A stretch of DNA of 64,000 bases from Patella vulgata (lineage: Eukaryota > Mollusca > Gastropoda > Patellidae): NCBI RefSeq assembly GCF_932274485.2, contig NC_065880.2, positions 91,460,730 through 91,524,729 of the forward strand, in the 5' to 3' direction. The position numbers were made by a program, and so were the translations under genes. Below are positions 52,743 through 63,806 of this stretch, one piece after another (position 1 is the stretch's first letter; each line of letters begins with the position of its first letter). A model generated the notes under the pieces. The model made no database searches. It was not told the origin of the DNA and saw only the letters and a program-made list of their open reading frames with translations.

Positions 52743-53545
52743 ACAGACGATGGAGTAATCTGTTCGTTCAAACAGATGGTGGAGTTATCTGTTCGTTCAA
52801 ACAGATGATGGATTTATCTGTTCGTTCAAACAGATGATGGAGTGTGTTCAAACGAATGATGGAGTTATCTATTCGTTCAAACGGATGATAGAGTTCTCTG
52901 TTTGAACAGATTGTGGGACAGATTGTTCAAATATAAATGATGAACTGTTCAAACAGATAAAGGAGTTACTTATTCAAACATGGAGTTCCAACAAATGGGA
53001 TAGTTACCTCTTTGAACACACCGTGGAAACATATGACGTAATTGTATGTTATCTGTTGAAACGTGTCTAAACATATGATGTGAGTTATATGTTCGTCAAA
53101 ATAGACGATGGAGATATTTGTTCGTTTAAATAGACGGACAAGACGGTGGATTATCTGTTCGTTCAAACAGATGGAGTTATATGTTCGTTCAAACAGCTGA
53201 TAAAGTTATCTGTTCGTTCAAACAGCTGATAGAGCTATCTGTTCGTTGAAACAGATGATAGAGTTATCTGTTCGTTGAAACAGATGATGGAGTTTCCTGT
53301 TTGTTGAAACAAATGGCGAAATTATCTGTTCGTTAAAACAGATAATGGACTTATCTGTTTCTGTTCGTTCAAATAGATGTTCAAGCTGATGGTTGGGTTT
53401 ACCTATTCAAACCCCGTCATCATTAGCCCAGTCGGAGAAGAACAGTAGGACGTTAAACCCCATTTCATTTATAAGTTCAAACAGATGATGGAGTTATCTA
53501 TTCGTTTAAACAGATAATGACCTCACATCCTAAAACATACAATTA
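52741..53545. repeat. Hairpin minisatellite after the GPCR stop
   Basis: About 20 units of roughly 29-35 bases built around ATCTGTTCGTTCAAACAGAT, an inverted repeat with 7-bp arms, separated by GATGGAGTT-like spacers. It begins within a few bases of the GPCR stop and is interrupted by a SINE-B tail at 53403-53474. Confidence 0.9.
53403..53474 (+). repeat. SINE-B tail inside the hairpin array
   Basis: CGTCATCATTAGCCCAGTCG, GTAGGACGTTAAACCCCATT, ATTTATAAG; array units lie on both sides. Confidence 0.85.
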
Positions 53546-53639
53546 AAAGGAAATGCACATAGATGATCGAATTGTGAAATATTATACCTGGTGATATAAA
53601 ATGATGTGGTTGTATTAGGGTTAAGGTGGGTATTGGGGT

Positions 53640-53668
53640 CGGTGTCGGGGGCGGGGGCGGGGGCGGTT
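53640..53668 (+). other. G-rich quadruplex-type motif
   Basis: Four or more G-runs (GTCGGGGGCGGGGGCGGGGG) close together, intergenic. Could form a G-quadruplex; no functional link can be shown. Confidence 0.5.
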
Positions 53669-53917
53669 ATTGCAATGCAGATGCTAGCTACAGTCATCTG
53701 CATTTATATGTCACCTGGACATCCAATGCGGGTTCTCAGTATCTTTAGTAGACATAATCACACTATAATTTCTAACCCCTGTAAACAGACATGAATTAGG
53801 GAATCACCAACGAAGACGAAGACACAGCCTATAGAATTCTTCGGTCGGGCGTTGGGCCAACTCTCTTCAAGGTGGTTAGATAGATCTAATTGATAAGGCT
53901 AACTTCAAGTTTAGCCA

Positions 53918-53989
53918 AAGGTCACGAGATGTAAACAGGGCTAGCACTAATCCCAACCATAACCCTGTTTACATCTCAAGGCATTGACG
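53918..53989. mobile_element. Short M4 hairpin
   Basis: AAGGTCACGAGATGTAAACA and TGTTTACATCTCAAGGC are inverted around a 30-base centre. Related to 24068-24198. Confidence 0.65.
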
Positions 53990-54404
53990 AAATCTGCAGG
54001 TCCTAACCCACATTCCGCATATAACGTCAAATGTGCTCAAAAGTGGAGGATCATCTCCGATCTGTCTTTCTCTAGGTATCATGGATTTAACGGGGAGAAC
54101 ATTACTAGGTTATACGATCTAAAACACAGCTACCACTGGCCCTAAGGTCTAACGCGTGCAATGGGGAACTTGACGTCTGTCATGGCATAAAATTTGCCGT
54201 GTCATCAAAAATGTTTTCTTTGATTTCAGCCATGCACATTTTATGAACGTACGACCGGCTTGATACCATGACAGACGTCAAATTTCCCACACTCGTTGTA
54301 TTTCCTGCTTTCAGTGCAAGGATACAGTTTAGATATGTGTCGGCCTTAAGGGGTGTTCTAACTGTGCGACTGCACAACACCCGCAACCGGGGGGGGGGGG
54401 GGTA

Positions 54405-54775
54405 ATCGTACTGCGTAGCTGCACATGGCTCGCAATCTAGGCGGTGTGATCGAAATGCGTAGCTGCACATGGCTCGCAACCTAGGCGGTGTGATCGAAAT
54501 GCGTAGCTGCACATGGCTCGCAACCTAGGCGGTGTAATTGAAATGCGTAGCTGCACATGGCTCGCAACCTAGGCGGTGTAATCGAAATGCGTAGCTGCAG
54601 ATGGCTCGCAACCTAGGCGGTGTAATCGAAATGCGTAGCTGCACATGGCTCGCAACCTAGGCGGTGTAATCGAAATGCGTAGCTGCACATGGCTCGCAAT
54701 CTAGGCGGTGTGATTGAAATGCGTAGCTGCACATGGCTCGCAACCTAGGCGGTCTAATCGAACTGCGTAGCATCT
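54405..54775. repeat. 44-bp minisatellite, ~8.5 units
   Basis: GCGGTGTAATCGAAATGCGT, AGCTGCACATGGCTCGCAAC and CTAG repeat every 44 bases from 54441 with few changes. Confidence 0.93.
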
Positions 54776-54928
54776 TGTGGTATTCCTGTATTTCAGATCA
54801 ACAATCCATCAGGGGGAGGTGTGATTACTGTATACTGCACACGACTCTATTTATGTTAAGGTTGGCGCTGCTTTGGATGAATCTATAAATATGGTAATGA
54901 CCCCCCCCCCCCCCCCGGCGATCCCCTT

Positions 54929-55575
54929 TTTATGTGGACGCATATTGTTTGTAGACACTCTACAGGTCACAATTCTTATTCGATTTTGGCGATATTGGCA
55001 ATTTATCGGATAGAAACTTCATGGATTACGGCCTCTGATTTTACGCAAAATCATGTTTTTAGCTTGTGGTCACTCAGAGGTCACAATTTTTATTTAGATG
55101 AAACATGAAATGTATGTTTATAACCCAATGATCTCGGTTTCTGTCGATATTCGTGCATATCGGACCGCAACTTCCTGGGTTATGGGCCCTGATTTTAGCT
55201 TGTGGTCGCTCTAGAGGTCACAATTTTGATCCGATTTAAAAAAAAAAAAACCAAACATTCTAGTATATCACCGTTACACCATAATGATAATTGACTTCGA
55301 ATTTCGTAAAAATCGGACCGAAACAGCCGGACAAAATGGCAAATAGTGTAAAAGTATGTAATACCAAGGTTGTGGGCCCTGTAGAGGTCACAATTTTTAT
55401 CCGATGTTGAAGAAACTTGAAATATATGTTTATATCCCAAATATCTAGGTTCCTGTAGATATTCACGCATTGCGGACAGTAACTTCTTGGAATATGGCTC
55501 CTGATTGTACGAAAAATCGCTTCTTTCTTTCGCTTGTTGTCTGTCCAACTTTTGCAAAATGTGGGCGTATCTTGC
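54929..55575. mobile_element. Element with ~150-bp internal repeats, relative of 8502-9581
   Basis: Starts TATGTGGACGCATATTG and ends AAATGTGGGCGTATCTTGC. Inside, CTCTAGAGGTCACAATTTT, GAAATGTATGTTTATA, and ATTCGTGCATATCGGACCG recur three to four times. No transposase seen. Confidence 0.65.
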
Positions 55576-55849
55576 ATGGCAACCGCTTCTTGTTTATCTA
55601 CAGTGTGTGTCAGACAGACGTGAACTAATTGACGTCATCTCAAACAATTCAACCATGCTGAGACAAATTAGATCATATCTATTATTATATCACATGACTG
55701 AGTTCAATAATTTCCGTCTCAACTGTTTCCAGAATCGTCAACAAAAGAAACATTGAAACGTAATAGAGTGCGGATGTTGTAACCATAAAGCAAATATGTC
55801 CCTGTATAATTTGATGGACTTAGTTTTAAATAATAACAAATTAATATGT

Positions 55850-56125
55850 AAAATGGAGATTAACCCCCTAATGTTCTGCCCCGACTGGGCTAATGAAGGG
55901 AGATATTGAATTCCAAATCACCAAGGCATCTTTTACGCGCACGCCAATATTGTCTCTTGTTAGACCCGCTGCCCTACACTACTGGCAAGAAAGAGAGAGA
56001 GAGAGAGAGAGGGAGAGAGAGGGGGTGGGGTAACGTACACTTGTCACAAACTAGGTCATTTCGCCAGTTGACTCAATGATAGACCTTATGATACAACGCA
56101 CACGCGCTAACCGCCCTCCCCCCCT
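55850..56125 (-). repeat. SINE-B and SINE-A fragments in - sense
   Basis: 55850-55984 is SINE-B (TGTTCTGCCCCGACTGGGC, CATCTTTTACGCGCACG). 55985-56122 is SINE-A ((GA)n, ACAAACTAGGTCATTTCG, TTGACTCAATGATAGACC). Confidence 0.75.
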
Positions 56126-56310
56126 CCCAATATGTCTAATAAAGACCAGTATGCGCCATGCACTGTGCTATGGGGACAGTTTTTCCAGGAAAGAAGCATG
56201 GTCTTTGTCGAATTCCATCTTTTACGTGCACATGAACTTGTACATGGGACATCTGACGTTGTTCCGTGCCAGGCATGCAGTCGCGCTCCACTGACAAAAG
56301 CAACCCACAC
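56126..56310 (-). repeat. SINE-B fragment in - sense, diverged
   Basis: AATAAAGACCAGTATGCGCC, GTCGAATTCCATCTTTTACG and CACTGACAAAAGCAACCC. Confidence 0.65.
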
Positions 56311-56383
56311 CCGTCCTGGTTATTGATTGGTTGATGGTGGATATTAAAATCATGTGCTTCGTTCCCGTGGAAAGGGGGACGGG

Positions 56384-56621
56384 GGCTGAAAGGACGACTG
56401 GTTAGTGCGCGCTGTATCATAAGGTCTGTCATTGGGTCAACTGGCGTGGTCTCGATTCCCCGGTTGTACGTGACAAAGAGTATGGTCGCCTATCCAACCT
56501 CGTGGGTTTTCTTCGGGTCCTCCAGTTTCCTCCCACTGCTAAAGACCCCTACGCGCACACGAATTATTGAAAATTTGTTAGTTACGAAATGACCTAGTTT
56601 GTGTCGAGTGGACGTTTAATC

Positions 56622-56661
<40 letters not shown>

Positions 56662-56662
56662 C
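56384..56662 (+). repeat. SINE-A, near full length
   Basis: GGACGGGGGCTGAAAGGACG, GGTCTCGATTCCCCGG, CTTCGGGTCCTCCAG, GTGTCGAGTGGACGTTTAAT and (CT)n. Confidence 0.86.
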
Positions 56663-56784
56663 AGACGGAACTAAAAATCATGGTCCCTTGTACGCGTTGG
56701 CAGGCACGTAAAATTAGTTTTAATTTTCAAAAATGTATTTATTAGAAATGGAAAGAAAAGGAATATAATGTCGTCTATAAAATA

Positions 56785-57022
56785 CGCTGTATCATAAGGC
56801 CTGTCATTGAGTCAACTGGCGGGGTTTCGATTCCCCGGTTGTACGTGACAAGGAGTAGGGTCGCCTGTCCAATCTCGTGGGTTTTCTCCGGGTCCTCCGG
56901 TTTCCTCCCACTGCTAAAGACCCCTACGCCCAAGTAAATTATTGAAATAAAATTAAACCATATGTTAGTCCTAGTTTGTGTCGAGTGGACGTTAAACCCC
57001 ATTTCTCTCTTTCTCTCTCTTG
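56785..57022 (+). repeat. SINE-A, 5'-truncated
   Basis: CGCTGTATCATAAGGCCTGT to GGACGTTAAACCCCATTTCT; the part between TTAGTCC and TAGTTTGTG is shortened. Confidence 0.86.
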
Positions 57023-57260
57023 AGACAAACATAAATTTATTTAACTATGTTCACCCTATAAAGTGGACTTGATAATTCCAGAGATTTCCTTTCGATGCAC
57101 GCCGATATTCAATTCTGGGACAGCCCAGTCGAGCCTCCACTGACGAAAAGTCAACCTGCAGCCGAATCATCCCTAATAACATCTTAATTTTATCTCGAAA
57201 CATCCTGTGCACTTTGGAATATTGTGATTATCCAAAGAAGAAATTATGTTACAAACACGG

Positions 57261-57266
57261 TTTATT
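57261..57266 (-). terminator. Possible poly(A) signal of the opsin
   Basis: TTTATT on the + strand reads AATAAA on the - strand, about 335 bases after the opsin stop. Position is plausible; other signals cannot be excluded. Confidence 0.35.
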
Positions 57267-57598
57267 GAGCACATATTAAATATGGAAGCGTTGCTATGCC
57301 AACAGTGGTACAACATTTATCATTTTATATACAAACAAATCAGGCGTATAGTGAAATGATGAATTGAGGGCGCCACCTTTATATAATATTTATATATATG
57401 TATATTTCGATATGTGAAAGACAATAGTCAGTGATAACACCATGTTCTTGATAACCATGACAACGTAATCTCCAGCGACGATACGCTCTTAACCTGTCCC
57501 ATCCATCTGTATCAAGCATCACGCATGAATACACGAACTCTTTCTGGAATGCCTAATTTTGGACACAAGTAAACGATGTTCTCCGAACACACAGTTTT

Positions 57599-58086
57599 TC
57601 AATCAACTTTAGTTAGTTCGGTCATTTCTACCCGTTCAACTTTTATAACGTTAGTATTGGCGGTATGGTTCGGAGTGTGAATAATTTCCTCTATCTGAGT
57701 CTCGGCTTCTTTCTCGTCAATAACCTCCGGGGCTGGACCCACGGCGTTACCACCGCCACCCTTTTTGCTCGTAGTCGCTTTGTTATCTTTATTATCTTTA
57801 CTGTCCTTCTTCGTTTTCGTTTCGTTTTCGTCGCCCGAGTCGTCCGAGTCCGGTTCGTCTTCCTTCTTTTGTAGCGTTTTCTTGACTCCGTCACAAGGCA
57901 CCAGCTGATAAAATGCGGTACGGAATTGTTTATTGGTCGCCACGTATATTATAGGGTTGAGCAAACCCGCACATTTAGCCAACAGAGCTGGCAGAGTTCC
58001 CACAAGAGGTGAAATAGCATGTGCCCCACCAAATGCTGCGTAGAAGGACACTGCGGTGTATGGCGTCCATGCTCCGACAAAGGCAG
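57599..58086 (-). CDS. Opsin, last exon (end of TM6, TM7, C-tail)
   Basis: Light-sensing receptor of the opsin family. Reads AAFVGAWTPYTAVSFYAAFG (TM6), then LPALLAKCAGLLNPIIYV. The lysine in LLAKC is at the retinal Schiff-base position, and NPIIY closes TM7. Helix 8 is NKQFRTAFYQLVPC. The ~100-residue tail is highly charged (EDEPDSDDSGDE, then Lys/Asp/Asn repeats and GGGG). Acceptor TTTTGTTTTCAG; stop TGA at 57599-57601. Helix 8 NKQFR resembles ciliary opsins or xenopsins more than Gq rhabdomeric opsins, but the subtype needs the missing exons. Confidence 0.92.
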
Positions 58087-59647
58087 CTGAAAACAAAAAA
58101 CAGAGCAATCAATAATTAACTGATTAGTTCTTATTTTTTAGATTAATAATTTCAACTGCCAAGGGATCTTTCAGGTGCACTATTAATTCAAGGTGTCTAG
58201 AAGCACCCGAGGGGCTACACAAACCAGCTTCGCAATCACCAACTAACACAATTGGGAAGCCCGGTTCTTCAAAATATGGAAGAAAAGAAATGAAATGGGG
58301 TTTAACGTCCTACTTTCAGACTATTGGAGATGGACATACGTTATACTGTCAGCAGTTCTTGTACGTGCACACCAATGTGTACACAAGATCTCCTTTTTTC
58401 GTCTCTTCCAAATGACTATACGTTATCGCTTGCCCCTGTCCCCTTCTTGCACCACTGAAAAGAGGAAACCACGCTGGAAAATCCCGATGAACCGCTGCCC
58501 AGCCTTTCCATTTTGAAATTGGACGGAGGGCCTGACAAGGACAGCTGTCTAGTCGTTCGGATGGGACGAAAAACCGAGGTCCCATCTACACATTGGCGTG
58601 CACGTAAAAGATCCCTTGGCAGTTGGAATTCGATATAAGAGTAGACCGAAGTGCCGCTGTCTGGGCAAAATTTCCCTCATAGCACACTGTATGGCGTATA
58701 CCCGTCTTCATTAGCCCAGGTTAGGAGCAGAACAGTAGGATGTTAAACCCCATTTCACTTCATTTCATTTTCATTTTTAAATTAAATCTTTAAATGGCGA
58801 TCGTATTTCAGTCCATTTTAATCTGTGCCATCCGATAATCTAGAGAGTTGATTATGGCTTGTCATGTGAATAAATGTCTAAATAATAACTTATATAACAT
58901 TTGATGTTCTAGACAGCAGATTATAGGCTTGTCATTTGAATAAATGTCTAATTAATAACTTATATAACATATGAAGTCCAAATAAAGACAGGCAACAGGC
59001 AGATTTAGCTCTTATATAATGCCCCTTAAATATATCGCAGGACGTTAATCGATTTCAATGTACACTTATCCCGATTTGAACAGAGTCTCAAAAATAAAAG
59101 TCAGTGTACGTATGAAAGTTAAGTGCCATAATATAGAGGAATGGTGTATTTACCTTGTCTCAAAATTTCAGCTCAAAATATCGAGTCGTTTGGACGTGAA
59201 CGTCTAAACCGTTTATCTGGACATGTAACCCTTTTAAGACTTCGGGTGTTTTTTCGTTGGGTGACCTGATAATCGATTGTTATTCTTTTAGAGGTCTATA
59301 CAGTGCATGACCCACATGACCCATGTGCTGTACTTGATAGCGAAAGATAAATTTCACCTACACGTTATTTTTATTAGAGAAAAGTCTGGTTTTATCAAGA
59401 CACCGTATAATACTGCTTGGGACGCCGGTCTCAGTTTTCAGATGAAGATTGACGGTGTTAGTTACTCGGTTTAGTTGAGTAAGGGCTTTTAACACAACAT
59501 TAAGCAGCTTTATTCTCCAAAATATTATCGAGATTGGCCCATTAAGTGATAGATAATGGTCGAAGACTGTCCATTATGTAAATAGAAAGAACAACTGGTT
59601 AAAAACATCGAAGGGTGGCGTCATATCTATGTTTTAAGTATACTTAC
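58087..59647 (-). other. Opsin intron with SINE-B pair and M1b fragment
   Basis: 58280-58500 is SINE-B in - sense, 58505-58775 is SINE-B in + sense (an inverted pair), and 58776-59035 is a partial M1b with a duplicated right arm. The remaining 59036-59647 shows no element. Confidence 0.75.
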
Positions 59648-59753
59648 CGCACATGACTAGAATTGTTTTAAACATTTTCTTCTCGATTCTAAGATTTCTA
59701 CGAGCTACTCGACTTTTCATGTCCCATACTTGATTCTTATTGATGGATTTAAT
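59648..59753 (-). CDS. Opsin, penultimate exon (loop 3, start of TM6)
   Basis: Reads IKSINKNQVWDMKSRVARRN, then LRIEKKMFKTILVMC, joining in phase to AAFVGAWTPY in the last exon. Acceptor GATTTAGTTTCATTACAG, donor TGCG|GTAAGT. The cationic third loop and the intron inside TM6 fit an opsin. Exons for TM1-TM5 were not found and must lie beyond 64 kb or go unrecognised. Confidence 0.85.
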
Positions 59754-59795
59754 CTGTAATGAAACTAAATCAATAAATAACAGGAACCGGCACAG

Positions 59796-60247
59796 ATTGA
59801 AAGATACATTATGGGAGATTAGATAAAGAGCTGGCAGTTCTCACTATAAGTAAATACTAGATAAGGTAAAGGGTATTTGCTGAAAATTCCAGTAAAATTG
59901 ATCCACTCTAAACCGAGATATTGTAAAGGGAATTTGCTGAAATTTTCAGTCAAATTGATTCACTTTGAACCGAGAATTTAGAGATTGAATTATCGGCCTA
60001 GCCTCGATCATCATTACTAAAGTCGGTACGATAAAAAACATAGTCTCGATTATCTATTTCATGATTAAATCATGAATGAAAGTTGAGCAGAAAATAAGAT
60101 CCTAATCCAGTAAATAACGCAGGCTAGCAATGACATTGAGAGTTGATTATGGTCTGGATAAGTTAATTAATAATTTAGATAACATTTCAGGCCTAAACAA
60201 AGACCTGCAATAGGCAGATTTAGCTCTTGCATAATGTATGTTTAATA
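59796..60247 (+). mobile_element. MITE M1a with internal duplication
   Basis: GAAAGATACATTATGGGAGA to CTTGCATAATGTATGTTTAA. The AAATTGATCCACTCTAAACC/AAATTGATTCACTTTGAACC stretch is doubled. Confidence 0.83.
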
Positions 60248-60524
60248 ATTTATATAACATTACCTCTTTTAAAACTTGAAAATGTAATTGGTTTGACTGT
60301 ACAACAAAAAAAGATACTTAATAAATTGTTAAAACTTGAATCGTCATATCTTATGATTGTGAATTATCGGGGTTATATATGGACGAATAGATATGATGAC
60401 GAGTGATGTAACAGGTTGTCTATTGTACTCTGTATGAACCAAGAATCGTGATTATATTTTTCCAAAACAGGATGATGATGTCATTAAGTCAACAATAGAC
60501 CGATAATGAGAGAGTTATAGCCAC

Positions 60525-60775
60525 ATAATCGATCATCATTACTAAAGTCGGTACGATAAAAAACATAGTCTCGATTATCTATTTCATGATTAAATCATGA
60601 ATGAAAGTTGAGCAGAAAAAAAGATCCTAATCCAGTAAATATCGCAGGCTAGCAATGACATCGAGGGTTGATTATGGTCTGGATAAGTTAATTAATAATT
60701 TAGATAATATTTCAGGCCTAAACAAATACCTGCAATAGGCAGATTTAGCCCTTGCATAATATATGTTTAACTAAA
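60525..60775 (+). mobile_element. MITE M1a, right part
   Basis: Almost the same as 60005-60245 (TCGATCATCATTACTAAAGT, GAGCAGAAAAAAAGATCC), ending ATAATATATGTTTAA. The two copies are probably a local duplication. Confidence 0.8.
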
Positions 60776-60784
60776 GCTTTTCAG

Positions 60785-60951
60785 GACATGACATACATGG
60801 GGGCGTTGTTCACAGTATCACCAGAATTTGTGTTATATCAGAATAGACTACTGCGAGGGATTTATATTGTCTTTGAGAATCACAAGGGACATTTTAACAC
60901 AGATTTCATGAATGTACGCGAGATGTGCCAAAAACCAATTTTGGTGATAAG
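60785..60951 (+). CDS. Possible orphan coding exon, family unknown
   Basis: A 167-base open stretch framed by AAGCTTTTCAG and G|GTGAGC. It reads DMTYMGALFTVSPEFVLYQN, RLLRGIYIVFENHKGHFNTD, FMNVREMCQKPILVI. No domain is recognised, and no partner exons are seen in this window. It may be chance, an exon of a + strand gene nested in or next to the opsin locus, or a captured fragment. Confidence 0.3.
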
Positions 60952-60989
60952 GTGAGCAACAGCCCCTGCTTGTGTTCCCAAAAACCACT

Positions 60990-61410
60990 TAAAGGCCAAT
61001 TTATACCTCGATAAGCGAAGCTTCAAATGCGAAGTGAAGCTAAGATAGGCGAGGAGGTGGATGGCCGAATGGTTAGCACGTGTGCTCGCCTGTCCAATCT
61101 CGTGGGTTTTCTCCGTCGATTGTACAAAAGCTAGCAGAAGCTGGCCTTGTCATGGTGTTAGATGGTTCACGTGATCGCAATGGCAGACGTCGTGTTGCTG
61201 ATTGACTGACTGTTCGGCTGCGATGTTTAAAGCGAAGCGCAGAAGTTAAATTCAACAAAGTTCTACTCATTAGCTTCGCTCAAAAAATGATCTGCGAAGA
61301 CGTTGCGATGCTAAAACTTCGCCTCAAGGCTGGGCTTTGAAGTGGGCGAACATTTCTGGCTTCGGGGCTTCGGGGCTTCGCTTATGGCCTTGGAAGTGTG
61401 AAGAATGCAT
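60990..61410. other. CGAAGC-rich repeat region with SINE-A fragment
   Basis: 61052-61120 is a SINE-A piece (GTGGATGGCCGAATGGTTAG joined to TCGTGGGTTTTCTCCG). Around it GCGAAGC/GCTTCGC motifs are frequent and loosely inverted, as in the arms of a Harbinger-like MITE; ends not fixed. Confidence 0.45.
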
Positions 61411-61429
61411 TGAATAACATTACATCTCC

Positions 61430-61500
61430 GGGAGCCTCGGTGACTCAGTGAGTAAGAAGACGTTGGCGGTCCCGTGTTCGATGTTAGCCTGGCACACCAA
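61430..61500 (+). repeat. SINE-B head fragment
   Basis: GCCTCGGTGACTCAGTGAGT and CGGTCCCGTGTTCGATG match the tRNA-like head with changes. Confidence 0.5.
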
Positions 61501-62775
61501 ATGTGTTTGTGAAAAACCAAAGCTTCGATCTGAAAAGTTTCTGTGTAAAATCGCCTTTAACCCTTGTGCGTATACAAGGGGTATTTCTGGGGCCCTACGA
61601 CAATATCGTTAACATTTGTGGAGAACTAGTTCATAATTACTTAACGAGAATTTTATACATTGTTAGCTACTTAACGTCGGGTATAACGGAAGTGAGGTAA
61701 TGGCAACATTCATCATTTGACAAGAAACTACGAGTATTACATTATCGGAAACAAGGGTCCTCCCCTTTCCTTTTAAACATTTTGCTGGTCTAATCTGTTC
61801 TGCCCTCGGTGCTAGCTTTGTATTTGGAATCTTTCTAACTGATGATATTGTGTTGATCATTCTAGTAATCTAGATCTGAACACAAATCTAGGTACTCTAC
61901 CATCCCCGTCAAAAGACGATTCTACATGGAAACGTAAATTTGTATGGTTTCAAAAATACCTTATAATTCATATCGTCACTGTTAATACCTCAAATATTTT
62001 TTTTTTTACTTTGATTATTATTCAGTCTTTATATGAGGCTGTAGTTTGATCATATTTGAATAAAATTATGCATCCAAAAACCAATTTATGTCTGGGGTCT
62101 TAGATTACCCCTTGTTGTCGACGTGTCCGCACAAGGCTTAAGGACAAAAAAGAAGGAGAAGAAAAAAAAATGGTAGCACGGTATTGCCATGGCACCCATG
62201 TTTAATTCTCTGTTCGTCTTAAGGGTTGGTTAATCCTTTGCCAAATGGAAAACTGTGAAAGTTTAAAGTAACTGTTTAAAGGCTCAATACCACTCTTGTT
62301 GGAACTGAATAATATGTCCCAATCTTTATTCTGGTCAACAAATTGCACTATTTTACAATATTCCAATTAATTGATGATACAAATTTCATCTTAACACACC
62401 TTATTAAAAATTTTGAAAAATTCAACATAATGGTTTGAAACGTCTGACGTAAACCTTTTCAAATGAAACTTCGATTTAAAAATAATTTCGAACCCTCTGA
62501 ACAAGTAAAATAGGATGTAATGGATAATTTACACAACAGGTAGGACACTTAAACATCTAGTACTTAGATAGAGATATTATTTATTTTCTGGAGCTTTCAA
62601 GCCAGCAAGAGTGTTATTGTCCCTTTAAATGGAACAGGCAAATTACATAGGTGGTTTTTTTTTTAAGGAATCCAACTATTTCTATAGTTTCTTGCCTTAC
62701 ATTAAAGTTCTTGACGGAAGTAAAATGTGTTTTCAATTATAACTCAACTGACGATATTATTGTATGAATATATAT
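61501..62775. other. AT-rich intergenic or intronic DNA
   Basis: No gene or repeat recognised. Since the opsin must continue in this direction, this may be opsin intron. Confidence 0.4.
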
Positions 62776-62779
62776 ATAG

Positions 62780-63046
62780 AGATAAATGGGGTTTAACGTC
62801 CACTCGACACAAACTAAATCATTTCCGGATTAACATATGGTTTAATTTTATTTCAATAATACGCTTGCGCGTAGGGGTCTTTAGCAGTGGGAGGAAACCG
62901 GGGGACCCGGAGAAAACCCACGAGGTTGGACAGGCGACCCTACTCCTTGCCACGTACAACCGGGGATTCGAAACCACGCCAGTTGACTCAATGACAGACT
63001 TTATGGTACAGCGCGCACGTGCTAACTATTTAGCCCCCCCCCCCTG
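62780..63046 (-). repeat. SINE-A in - sense
   Basis: GATAAATGGGGTTTAACGTC to GCTAACTATTTAGCC and a C-run; full core with CCACGAGGTTGGACAGGCGA. Confidence 0.87.
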
Positions 63047-63087
63047 TATGAATATAAGTTCCATAAATCACAGAGAGAAACCAAACA

Positions 63088-63422
63088 TGAAATGTTATTA
63101 ATTAGACATTAATTAACTTATCCAGACCATAATCAACTCTCGATGTCATCGTCAGCCTGCGATATTTACTGGATTTGAATCCGATTTGGTGCTCATTGAT
63201 GATTTAATCCAAAAATGGATAGTCGAGACTATGTTTTTTTATGGTACCGACTTCAGTAATGATGATTGAGGCTAGGCCTAAAATTCAAAAGGTAATATCA
63301 CGGTTCAAAGTGGACCAATTTGACTGAAATTTTCAGCAAATTTCCTTTACATTATCTTCGTTTTAACTATTATAGTGAAACCTGCCAGCTCTTTATCTTA
63401 TCTCCCATGATGCCCCTTTAAG
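63088..63422 (-). mobile_element. MITE M1a, left end missing
   Basis: AAATGTTATTAATTAGACAT through GACCATAATCAACTCTCGAT to TCTCCCATGATGCCCCTTTA. The downstream flank repeats that of the copy at 33112-33516. Confidence 0.82.
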
Positions 63423-63485
63423 AGTGTGAATAAACAATTAGCATAATAATACACAGCACCTATATACTGGACACAGGACTATTAT

Positions 63486-63530
<45 letters not shown>

Positions 63531-63806
63531 GTAATCGATTTCTCAAAACTAAACATTTAGAATTAATTAAGAGTGTGAATCAACAATTAGCATACAAATA
63601 ATTGACACGCCCTGTAATACAAACTGTCAGCAGGAAGATGACACCCAACTAATTGACAACTAAACTCAACCCATAATTACTTATTTCCATGTAAACTGTC
63701 ATGATATGTTTTGAGAAATATGCGTTTGAAACTATTTTTACATCCGCATAGCATCGAAGGGTGTATCAATTGTACAAGACGCCATACCAATATTTCAGTT
63801 AAATAC
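63423..63806. other. AT-rich DNA with (CT)n tract
   Basis: Flank shared with 33517-33590, then (CT)n at 63489-63525 and AT-rich sequence. No gene recognised. Confidence 0.45.

Noticed and set aside
52741-53545. Row of bacterial-type terminators
   Set aside because: The hairpins are minisatellite units in a eukaryotic locus; no U-tracts follow them.
54180-54512. Open frame across the 44-bp array
   Set aside because: Read-through of a minisatellite; no start context, no domain.
57665-57894. Basic open frames overlapping the opsin tail on both strands
   Set aside because: They are other-frame shadows of the charged opsin C-terminus.
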